This document shows, one piece after another, positions 1 to 5,081 of a DNA stretch of 5,814 nucleotides (positions are counted from its first letter, which is position 1; the number at the start of each line of letters is the position of its first letter). Made by a program: the position numbers and the translations under genes. This DNA comes from Acidimicrobiia bacterium (GTDB lineage Bacteria; Actinomycetota; Acidimicrobiia; IMCC26256; PALSA-555). The stretch is from positions 1 to 5,814 of the forward strand of contig JALHSW010000115.1 in the NCBI GenBank assembly GCA_022865365.1, read 5' to 3'. The notes below the pieces were generated by a model. That model was not told the DNA's origin, searched no databases, and worked only from the letters and a program-made list of their open reading frames with translations.

Positions 1-1440
1 ATGGGCATGTCGATGGGCTTCTTCGACCGCACACGCACCGGACTGCTCGTGTCGCGGATGACGGCCGACGTGGAGGCGCTCCAGGACCTCATCAGCCAGG
101 GGCTGGCAGTGTTCGTGGTGAGCGGCGTGCTCGTGATCGGGACGCTCGTCGCGATGTTCCTCCTGAGCTGGCAGCTCGCGGTGGTTGTGCTGCTGATGAG
201 CCCGATCCTCGTCGTCGCGACGGTGTGGTATCGGCGTGCGTCGAGTCGTGCGTACCTGCGCGTTCGTGATCGAGTCGGCGGGACGCTCACCGCCTTGCAG
301 GAGGGCCTCGCCGGGGTACGGGTCATCCAGGCGTTCGACCAGACCGAGCGGACGGTCGGCGACTTCATCAACACGAGCCGTGAGCAGTACCGCACGAGCG
401 TCGGTGCCGAGCGCATCACCGCGATCTACAACGGGATCATCCAGCTCGTCCAGGGGTTGACGCTCGCGCTCATCGTCGGCCTCGGCGCGTACTTCGCGTC
501 CGACGACGCCGTCACCGTCGGCGTCGTCACCGCGTTCGTGCTGTACCTCAGCAACCTCTACGAGCCGATCCAGCAGCTCTCGCAGGTCTTCAACACGTTT
601 CAGCAGGCCGCGGCCGCGTTGCACAAGCTCTACGGACTGCTCGACACCCCGTTCGATCTCGTCGACCCCGACGCGCCGAGGCAGCTCCCGGCGACCGGCA
701 GCCTCGTCGTCGACCACGTCGGCTTCCGGTACGCCCCGGAGCTCCCGCCAGTGCTGCGTGACGTGTCGCTGGTACTCGAGCCGGGCCGCCGCCTCGTGCT
801 CGTCGGCCCCACCGGCGCCGGGAAGTCGACCCTGGCGAAGCTGATGGCACGGTTCTACGACCCGACCGAGGGCACGATCACCTTCGGGGGCGTGGACCTG
901 CGCGACGTCGGCGAGGCGGTATTGCGCAAGGCGATCGTCGTGATTCCCCAGGAGGGGTTCCTCTTCACCGGGACGATCCGCGACAACCTACGGCTCGCGG
1001 CGCCCGGCGCGACCGAGGATCGCATTCGCGCCGCGCTCGACCACCTCGGCCTCGTCGAACGATTCGGGGCCTTTCCCGACGGCCTCGATTCCCGGGTCGA
1101 GACGCGCGGCGCCAACTTCTCGGCCGGGGAGCGCCAGCTCGTGTCGGTGGCACGCGCCGCGCTCGTCGACCCGTCCGTCCTCGTGCTCGACGAGGCGACG
1201 TCGAGCCTCGACCCGGGGACCGAGCTCCTCCTCGACCGGGCATTGGAGCGCCTCATGGCCGACCGCACCGTGGGCGTGATCGCGCACCGCCTTACCACCG
1301 CGGAGCGCGCTGACCTCGTCGCGGTGGTCGACGAAGGCCGCCTCGTCGAGATGGGCACGCACGCCGAGCTGGTCGCGCGCGAGGGCCGGTACGCCGCGCT
1401 GTACTCGTCGTGGTCCGGGCGCTTCGGCGAGCGGGGATGA
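1..1440 (+). CDS. ABC exporter half-transporter (permease fused to ATPase), 5'-truncated by window edge
   Basis: The product is the C-terminal 479 residues of a type IV (ABCB/MsbA-like) ABC exporter half, which uses ATP to move a substrate across the cytoplasmic membrane. Hydrophobic segments lie at about residues 34-54, 58-76, 146-164 and 170-190, so four of the usual six helices are present. The ATPase domain starts near residue 235 and has an A-loop Tyr244 (FRY), Walker A GPTGAGKST at 269-277, Q-loop Gln317, signature FSAGERQ at 373-379, Walker B VLVLDE at 393-398, D-loop SSLD at 401-404 and switch His429. All catalytic elements are intact. The signature deviates from LSGGQ but is of a type seen in this family. 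Full-length members have about 580-600 residues, so roughly 100-120 residues lie upstream; the ATG at base 1 is probably internal, since GMSMGFFDRTRTG normally follows the second helix. Substrate is unknown. Such exporters often pair with a second half encoded next door, which would be outside the window. Confidence 0.96.
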   Translation: MGMSMGFFDRTRTGLLVSRMTADVEALQDLISQGLAVFVVSGVLVIGTLVAMFLLSWQLAVVVLLMSPILVVATVWYRRASSRAYLRVRDRVGGTLTALQEGLAGVRVIQAFDQTERTVGDFINTSREQYRTSVGAERITAIYNGIIQLVQGLTLALIVGLGAYFASDDAVTVGVVTAFVLYLSNLYEPIQQLSQVFNTFQQAAAALHKLYGLLDTPFDLVDPDAPRQLPATGSLVVDHVGFRYAPELPPVLRDVSLVLEPGRRLVLVGPTGAGKSTLAKLMARFYDPTEGTITFGGVDLRDVGEAVLRKAIVVIPQEGFLFTGTIRDNLRLAAPGATEDRIRAALDHLGLVERFGAFPDGLDSRVETRGANFSAGERQLVSVARAALVDPSVLVLDEATSSLDPGTELLLDRALERLMADRTVGVIAHRLTTAERADLVAVVDEGRLVEMGTHAELVAREGRYAALYSSWSGRFGERG

Positions 1441-1479
1441 ACGGTCTCGCCGGCCCGAGCACGAGCAGCGTGGGAGCGG

Positions 1480-1485
1480 TACGGT
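1480..1485 (+). promoter_or_regulatory. Possible -10 element for the SnoaL-like gene
   Basis: TACGGT fits the TAnnnT pattern of actinobacterial housekeeping promoters and would start a transcript near 1491-1492, giving a leader of about 32 bases before the ATG at 1524. I see no convincing -35 element at the right distance. A TTGACT at 1492-1497 looks like a -35 but has no -10 partner about 17 bases downstream. The gene could instead be read through from the ABC exporter gene, 83 bases upstream. Confidence 0.22.
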
Positions 1486-1507
1486 CGCGCCTTGACTCGA
1501 AGCAGCC

Positions 1508-1518
1508 AGGAAAGGTGA
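1508..1518 (+). promoter_or_regulatory. Ribosome binding site that fixes the SnoaL-like start
   Basis: The purine-rich stretch AGGAAAGGTGA ends 5 bases before the ATG at 1524 and resembles the anti-Shine-Dalgarno complement. It supports 1524 over the in-frame ATG at 1410, which lies inside the ABC exporter gene and would add 38 residues with no family similarity. Confidence 0.7.
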
Positions 1519-1523
1519 AGCAC

Positions 1524-1919
1524 ATGGGAGCAGCAGAGAACGCGGCGGCCATCCGGCGTGGATACGAGGCCTTCAACACGGCCGACATGGCGACGCTGAC
1601 CGAGGTGTTCGACGGGAAGGCCTCGTGGCACACGCCCGGGAAGGGCCCACTCGCCGGCGACAAGAAGGGTCGCGACGCGACGTTCGCCTACTTCGGTGAG
1701 CTCGGAGGCCAGACGGCCGGGAGCTTCAAGGCCGAGCTGCAGTACCTGCTCACCGATGACGACGACCACGTGGTCGGCGTGCACCACAACACCGGGGAAC
1801 GAAACGGCAAGAAGCTCGACGTCAACTGCTGCCTCCTCTTCAAGCTCAAGGACGGCAAGATCATGGACGGTCAGGAGCACTTCGACGACCTGAACGCCTG
1901 GGACGCGTTCTGGTCGTAG
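1524..1919 (+). CDS. SnoaL/NTF2-like family protein
   Basis: This 131-residue protein has the size and pattern of the SnoaL-like branch of the NTF2-like superfamily, which are cone-shaped alpha+beta proteins with one central ligand pocket. The N-terminal helix (about residues 3-30, with RRGYEAFNTADMATLTEVF) is the usual opening motif. It is followed by a strand with KASWHTPG (32-39), a second helix with GRDATFAYFGEL (49-60), and paired strands ending in the typical LLFKLKDGKI (104-113) and an acidic, aromatic C-terminus. There is no signal peptide or membrane segment, so it is probably cytoplasmic. The family includes ketosteroid isomerase-like enzymes, polyketide cyclases and many proteins without known activity; I cannot assign a reaction. 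His36, His87, His88 and His119 could line the pocket. It lies 83 bases after the ABC exporter gene and converges with the dikinase operon, with 44 bases between stop codons. Confidence 0.88.
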   Translation: MGAAENAAAIRRGYEAFNTADMATLTEVFDGKASWHTPGKGPLAGDKKGRDATFAYFGELGGQTAGSFKAELQYLLTDDDDHVVGVHHNTGERNGKKLDVNCCLLFKLKDGKIMDGQEHFDDLNAWDAFWS

Positions 1920-1946
1920 CCCGGCAGGCGTCCGGTCTGCGCCGGG
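1920..1946. terminator. GC-rich hairpin between convergent genes, possible terminator
   Basis: CCCGGC at 1920-1925 pairs perfectly with GCCGGG at 1941-1946, and AG/CT pairs can extend the stem inward past a two-base bulge. It lies in the 44-base gap between the SnoaL-like stop and the stop of the cNMP-domain gene on the other strand, where a bidirectional terminator would be expected. No T-run follows on either strand, so an intrinsic terminator is only weakly supported. A second overlapping pairing, CCGGT (1932-1936) with ACCGG (1957-1961), could compete. Confidence 0.3.
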
Positions 1947-1963
1947 GCGGTTCTCGACCGGTG

Positions 1964-3268
1964 CTATGTCTGATCCGCTTGCGGCAGGTCGACGTTGGGT
2001 GAACCGAGCGGAGCGTCGCCCTGCTGGGCGTCTCGCAGCATCTTCGCCATCGACTGCAACAGCTTCCAGGCGATCGCTCCGTTGTCGTGCACGAGCGGGC
2101 GGAACTCCCAGAACGTGAGTCCGAAGCAGACGAGGTCACCCGAAGCGGTGATCGTTGCCATGCGTGTGCCCTCGTCGATCAGCGCGATCTCACCGAAGTA
2201 GTCGCCGGGCTCTAGCGTCCCGCGCTCGGCCCCGCGGATCGAGATCGTCGCGGCCCCGGAGTCGATCAGGAAGAACGCGGCGCCGCCCGAGCCCTCCATG
2301 ACGACGGTCTCTCCTTCGGCGAAGCGGCGAACCTTGAACAGGCGCGCGATCTGCTCGACCTCGCGCCGGTCGAGCCCGGCGAAGAGGGGCACGCGCTCGA
2401 GCGCCTCGGCCGGATCGCCCGTGGCCGGTTCGGGCTCGGCATCCTTCTTGTGGGACGGCCCCGTCGTCATCGCTCGGCACTGGAGTAGGTAGAGCGTGCC
2501 GTCGGCGAAGGCCCACTCGACGTCGCGTGCGGCACCGTAGACCTCATCGCACCGGGCCGCGAGCCGGGAGAGCTCGGCGACCTGGTCGTCGTCGAGGCAG
2601 GGCTGCTCGACGCGGTCGGCGAGCACCTCCTCCTCGAAGGTGCCGCCCGTCGCCAGGGTGCGGATTGCGATGCTCTTGCGCCCCGGCTTGCGCTCGAGCA
2701 CCTGGCCCGTGCGGTCGAGCCGGTAGTGGTCGGGGATCACGAGGCCCGCGACGACCGCCTCGCCCAGCCCCCAGCTGGCCTCGATGACGCGCTCGTCGGC
2801 GCCGGTGATCGGGTTCTGGGTGAACATCACCCCGGCGGACTCGGGGTCGAGCAGGCTCTGGATGACGACGCCGACGCTCGGGCGCGTGAAGAGACCGACC
2901 CGTTGGCGATACGTGATCGCCGAGTCGGAGTTGGCCGACCACCAGACCTCGCGCAACGCGCCAGGCACCTCGGCGGCTGTCGGGACGTTGAGGAGCGTGA
3001 GGTGTTGGCCGGCAAAGCTGGCGTCCTTGCCGTCCTCGTCGATCGCGGACGAGCGGACTGCGAACGGTCCGCGCAGTTTGCGCAGAGCCTTGGCGACCTT
3101 CGCGATCGCGTGCTGGTCCTCGCCGGCCACTGCCTCCACGACGGGGCCGGCGAGCGCGATGCCCGGGGGAACCGGGAGGCCGTCGCGCAAGGCATCGCCC
3201 AGCCCGACCGCCTTCGACCCGAAGACCGAGGTGTCGCTTGCCTTCGCGAGGGGAACGACGTCCTTCAC
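1964..3268 (-). CDS. ATP-grasp (PPDK_N) dikinase subunit fused to a cyclic-nucleotide-binding domain
   Basis: This 434-residue protein joins two domains. Residues 1-270 form the ATP-binding module of the PEP synthase/pyruvate phosphate dikinase family (PPDK_N). They include GSKAVGLGDALRDGLPVPPG (17-36, Lys19), AVRSSAIDEDGKDASFAGQ (70-88, Arg72), AGVMFTQNPITG (145-156), EASWGLGEAVVAG (163-175), EWAF (251-254) and LYLLQCR (259-265, Gln263, Arg265). In family enzymes this module transfers the beta-phosphate of ATP to a histidine on a swivelling domain. After a polar linker (270-290), residues 292-415 form a CRP/PKA-type cNMP-binding domain with the phosphate-binding cassette FGEIALIDEGTRMATITA (358-375). 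Its Glu360 and Arg369 occupy the positions that contact ribose and phosphate. No DNA-binding helix-turn-helix, phosphohistidine domain or PEP-binding barrel is present. The start is a GTG overlapping the upstream gene's stop (GTGA), with only a weak GAGG 13 bases away, so translation is probably coupled. The missing histidine carrier is the upstream gene. Acceptor and nucleotide ligand are unknown. Confidence 0.93.
   Translation of the reverse strand: MKDVVPLAKASDTSVFGSKAVGLGDALRDGLPVPPGIALAGPVVEAVAGEDQHAIAKVAKALRKLRGPFAVRSSAIDEDGKDASFAGQHLTLLNVPTAAEVPGALREVWWSANSDSAITYRQRVGLFTRPSVGVVIQSLLDPESAGVMFTQNPITGADERVIEASWGLGEAVVAGLVIPDHYRLDRTGQVLERKPGRKSIAIRTLATGGTFEEEVLADRVEQPCLDDDQVAELSRLAARCDEVYGAARDVEWAFADGTLYLLQCRAMTTGPSHKKDAEPEPATGDPAEALERVPLFAGLDRREVEQIARLFKVRRFAEGETVVMEGSGGAAFFLIDSGAATISIRGAERGTLEPGDYFGEIALIDEGTRMATITASGDLVCFGLTFWEFRPLVHDNGAIAWKLLQSMAKMLRDAQQGDAPLGSPNVDLPQADQT
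3265..3268 (-). other. GTGA start-stop overlap coupling the two dikinase genes
   Basis: On the minus strand the four bases GTGA contain the GTG start of the ATP-grasp/cNMP gene and the TGA stop of the phosphohistidine gene. The downstream gene has no well-placed ribosome binding site, which suggests translational coupling and near-equal production of two subunits. Confidence 0.85.
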
Positions 3269-4905
3269 GTGAGTACGGAAACCTCGCCGGCGTCTCCGTC
3301 GACGCGCACACGCATCCCGTCAGCGATCCGCTCCGTCGCCTCGCGCGTCCCGACCACGCCGGGGATCCCGTACTCACGCGCGACGATCGCAGAGTGGGAG
3401 AGCAGCCCGCCGTTGTCGGTCACGATCGCCCCGAGCAGCGGCAACAGGATGTTGAACGCCTCCGTGGTCGAGGGCGTGACGAGGACGTCACCCTGCTCGA
3501 TGCGCGCGAACTCCGAGGGCCCCGAGACCAGACGCGCAGGTCCCTCGAAGACGCCCGGGCTCGCGGCGAGGCCGCGCAGGAGGTCCTCTTCGTGCTCGGC
3601 CTCGGAGCTCCCGAACAACGAACCGAGCGCGATCCCCGTCGCCCGCATCAGCCGCCCGATGTCGGGAGGGAGCCCGGATGGGTCGGGCGGCGGGTGCGGC
3701 GGGTCGCCGAGGAACGGCGGCGCTTCCTTGGCGCTGTGCCCGGCGCGGTAGTCGAATCGTGCCGCCAGCTCCTCGGCCGACGGACCCGACGCATCGGCGA
3801 CGAGCGAGCACATCTCCCCGAGCTCGGCATCGACGATGTGCTCGGCGTCCTGGATGCGCCCCTGGCTTGCCAGCCGGCGACCGGCCGCGAGCGCGGCGCG
3901 CCGCATCAGCCCGGACGCCCAGATGTCGCTGTAGATCCCGCGCTCGTCGCGGAGCCGGTACATGAGGCGGGCCTCCCCGAGCAGCTCGTCGAACTCGCTG
4001 CGGTGCTCCTCGGGCACCCGGCTGCGCACGTCGGCGATCTTGTCGTCGACAACGGCGCTCTCGGGGTCGCGCCCCTCGACGGCGACCCGGATCGCCCGGA
4101 GCAGCGCGTCGGGCAGCTCGAGCGCGGACGGCTCCGAGATGTCGAAGCCGTCCAGGGGCCGGCATCCGACCAGGTCGAGGTACCCCGCGACGGCCGGCCC
4201 GGCGTCGCCGGGTAGCGCTCGGAGTTCGGCGAGGACGCCGGCCGGATCCCCGTCGGAGTGGAGCAGCTCCATTGCCTTCGCGTCCTGCCCGACCGTGGTC
4301 GTCAGCCGTACGAGCTCGTCGGACCCACCGGCCGAGACCGGCGCCGCGCCACGCATGAGACCGAGGAGCTCGGCCGGTGCGATCCCGGTCCAGTCGCCCA
4401 CGTGCGCGAGGAAGTCACCGGTCGGGACCACCGCGCCGGCGGTGTAGCGCATGTGCTGGGCGATCATCGCCTGGTGATGGTCGCGGCAGCGCGCGAGGTA
4501 CGCGACCAGGTCCTCGTCGGAGAGGGCGTCGGGATCGACCGCCTGGATCTCCCGATGCGCCGCGATCGCGGCCGGCTTGACGGTCTCGTCCCACTCGCGC
4601 AGCTGCTCCCGCCAGAGCTTGTCCGCGTAGACCTGCGCCGCGCGCTCGAAGCGCTGGGGGACCTCCGCGTCGGGTGCCGGCACCATCGTGCTGTACGCGA
4701 AGCCGTTCACGTATTGCATCTCGAGGCCGTCGATGAGCATACCGTAGAAGCGCGCGAAATCGTTGGTGCCGCGCTTGAACGCCGCGGGATGGGTCTGTAC
4801 CCAATAGCGCGTCACCGGGCGGGGAAAGTGCACCGGGTCCAGCGCCCAGGATCCCGGGCCGGGTGCCTCGAAGCGAAGCTCGCTCGTCGGGCCTGGGTCG
4901 CTCAT
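3265..4905 (-). CDS. PEP-utilizing-enzyme family subunit with C-terminal phosphohistidine swivelling domain
   Basis: This 546-residue protein ends in the mobile phosphohistidine domain of PEP-utilizing enzymes (about residues 445-546). It contains GDVLVTPSTTEAF (472-484), AIVTDNGGLLSHSAIVA (493-509) and REYGIPGVVGT (510-520); His504 is the expected phosphoryl carrier. Residues 1-440 resemble the central, substrate-binding part of rifampin phosphotransferase and phenylphosphate synthase-type proteins. Visible there are W20, DPVHFPRP (23-30), a VNGFAY segment (66-71), and a helical stretch GLMRRAALAAGRRLASQGRI (332-351) leading into an acidic motif like the DVFFLTLEEL region of relatives. It lacks both the ATP-grasp domain, which the downstream gene supplies, and the C-terminal PEP/pyruvate barrel, so the accepted substrate should bind within residues 1-440. 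No signal peptide or membrane helix is seen, so it is probably cytoplasmic. The ATG at 4905 is supported by GAGAGGG six bases upstream. It is the first gene of the two-gene operon. Rifampin inactivation is possible, but the N-terminal part is too divergent for me to assign it. Confidence 0.9.
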   Translation of the reverse strand: MSDPGPTSELRFEAPGPGSWALDPVHFPRPVTRYWVQTHPAAFKRGTNDFARFYGMLIDGLEMQYVNGFAYSTMVPAPDAEVPQRFERAAQVYADKLWREQLREWDETVKPAAIAAHREIQAVDPDALSDEDLVAYLARCRDHHQAMIAQHMRYTAGAVVPTGDFLAHVGDWTGIAPAELLGLMRGAAPVSAGGSDELVRLTTTVGQDAKAMELLHSDGDPAGVLAELRALPGDAGPAVAGYLDLVGCRPLDGFDISEPSALELPDALLRAIRVAVEGRDPESAVVDDKIADVRSRVPEEHRSEFDELLGEARLMYRLRDERGIYSDIWASGLMRRAALAAGRRLASQGRIQDAEHIVDAELGEMCSLVADASGPSAEELAARFDYRAGHSAKEAPPFLGDPPHPPPDPSGLPPDIGRLMRATGIALGSLFGSSEAEHEEDLLRGLAASPGVFEGPARLVSGPSEFARIEQGDVLVTPSTTEAFNILLPLLGAIVTDNGGLLSHSAIVAREYGIPGVVGTREATERIADGMRVRVDGDAGEVSVLT

Positions 4906-4911
4906 CGGGGT

Positions 4912-4918
4912 CCCTCTC
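4912..4918 (-). promoter_or_regulatory. Ribosome binding site of the phosphohistidine-subunit gene
   Basis: The minus strand reads GAGAGGG six bases before the ATG at 4905. This is a good purine-rich site at normal spacing, and it fixes the start of the operon's first gene. Confidence 0.7.
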
Positions 4919-4948
4919 GGTCGCGTCTCGGCACTCTCCTGTCGGGGG

Positions 4949-4978
4949 ATTATGGAACCTTTCCGCGGTGAGGCGCAA
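4949..4978 (-). promoter_or_regulatory. Candidate sigma-70-type promoter of the dikinase operon
   Basis: On the minus strand, TTGCGC (4978-4973) and CATAAT (4954-4949) are separated by 18 bases. CATAAT matches the -10 consensus at five of six positions and is one of the few AT-rich spots in this region; the -35 match is only half. Transcription would begin near 4942, about 36 bases before the ATG. The palindrome at 4990-5004 lies just upstream of the -35. Confidence 0.4.
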
Positions 4979-4989
4979 CGGCACGAAGA

Positions 4990-5021
4990 GATCGAGCGTC
5001 GATCAGGGCGCGACGATCGCG
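4990..5021. repeat. Two adjacent palindromes in the divergent promoter region, possible operator pair
   Basis: GATCGA-gcg-TCGATC (4990-5004) is a perfect inverted repeat with six-base arms. CGCGA-cga-TCGCG (5009-5021) is a perfect one with five-base arms. Both share the core CGA-N3-TCG, and their centres (4997 and 5015) are 18 bases apart. They sit between the start codons of the divergent dikinase operon and hydrolase gene, where a regulator could control both. Short palindromes are common by chance in CG-rich DNA, and no regulator gene is seen in the window. Confidence 0.35.
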
Positions 5022-5068
5022 GTGAGGGTTCCTCGATGCCCCGCAGGTCGAAGCAGGAGAAGTGGGCG

Positions 5069-5074
5069 TAGATT
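5069..5074 (+). promoter_or_regulatory. Candidate -10 element suggesting a leaderless hydrolase transcript
   Basis: TAGATT fits the TAnnnT pattern of actinobacterial -10 elements and ends seven bases before the GTG at 5082, so transcription could begin at that codon. The nearest purine-rich site, AGGAGA at 5055-5060, is too far upstream (about 21 bases) to serve either GTG. A weak -35 resemblance (TCGAAG, 5048-5053) has a short 15-base spacer. Confidence 0.35.
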
Positions 5075-5081
5075 CTGCGTG

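Noticed and set aside
1410..1523. Upstream in-frame ATG extending the SnoaL-like protein by 38 residues
   Set aside because: The start overlaps the ABC exporter gene, the added residues do not fit the family, and a good ribosome binding site precedes ATG 1524.
855..1880. Long 341-codon open frame on the minus strand across the ABC exporter and SnoaL-like genes
   Set aside because: It is antisense to two well-supported genes, has low-complexity Arg/Ser/Pro-rich composition and no recognisable domain; such frames arise from high GC content.
1964..3268. CRP-family transcription factor based on the cNMP-binding domain
   Set aside because: No helix-turn-helix follows the cNMP domain; the chain ends in a short polar tail, and the N-terminal half is an ATP-grasp module.
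1964..4905. Classical PEP synthase (ppsA) or pyruvate phosphate dikinase split in two
   Set aside because: The PEP/pyruvate-binding C-terminal barrel is absent from both proteins, and the gene order is the reverse of the domain order in those enzymes.
2726..4971. Several long plus-strand open frames (2726-3751, 3238-4215, 4258-4971) opposite the dikinase operon
   Set aside because: They mirror minus-strand codons of strongly recognisable PPDK_N and phosphohistidine domains and show no protein family motifs of their own.
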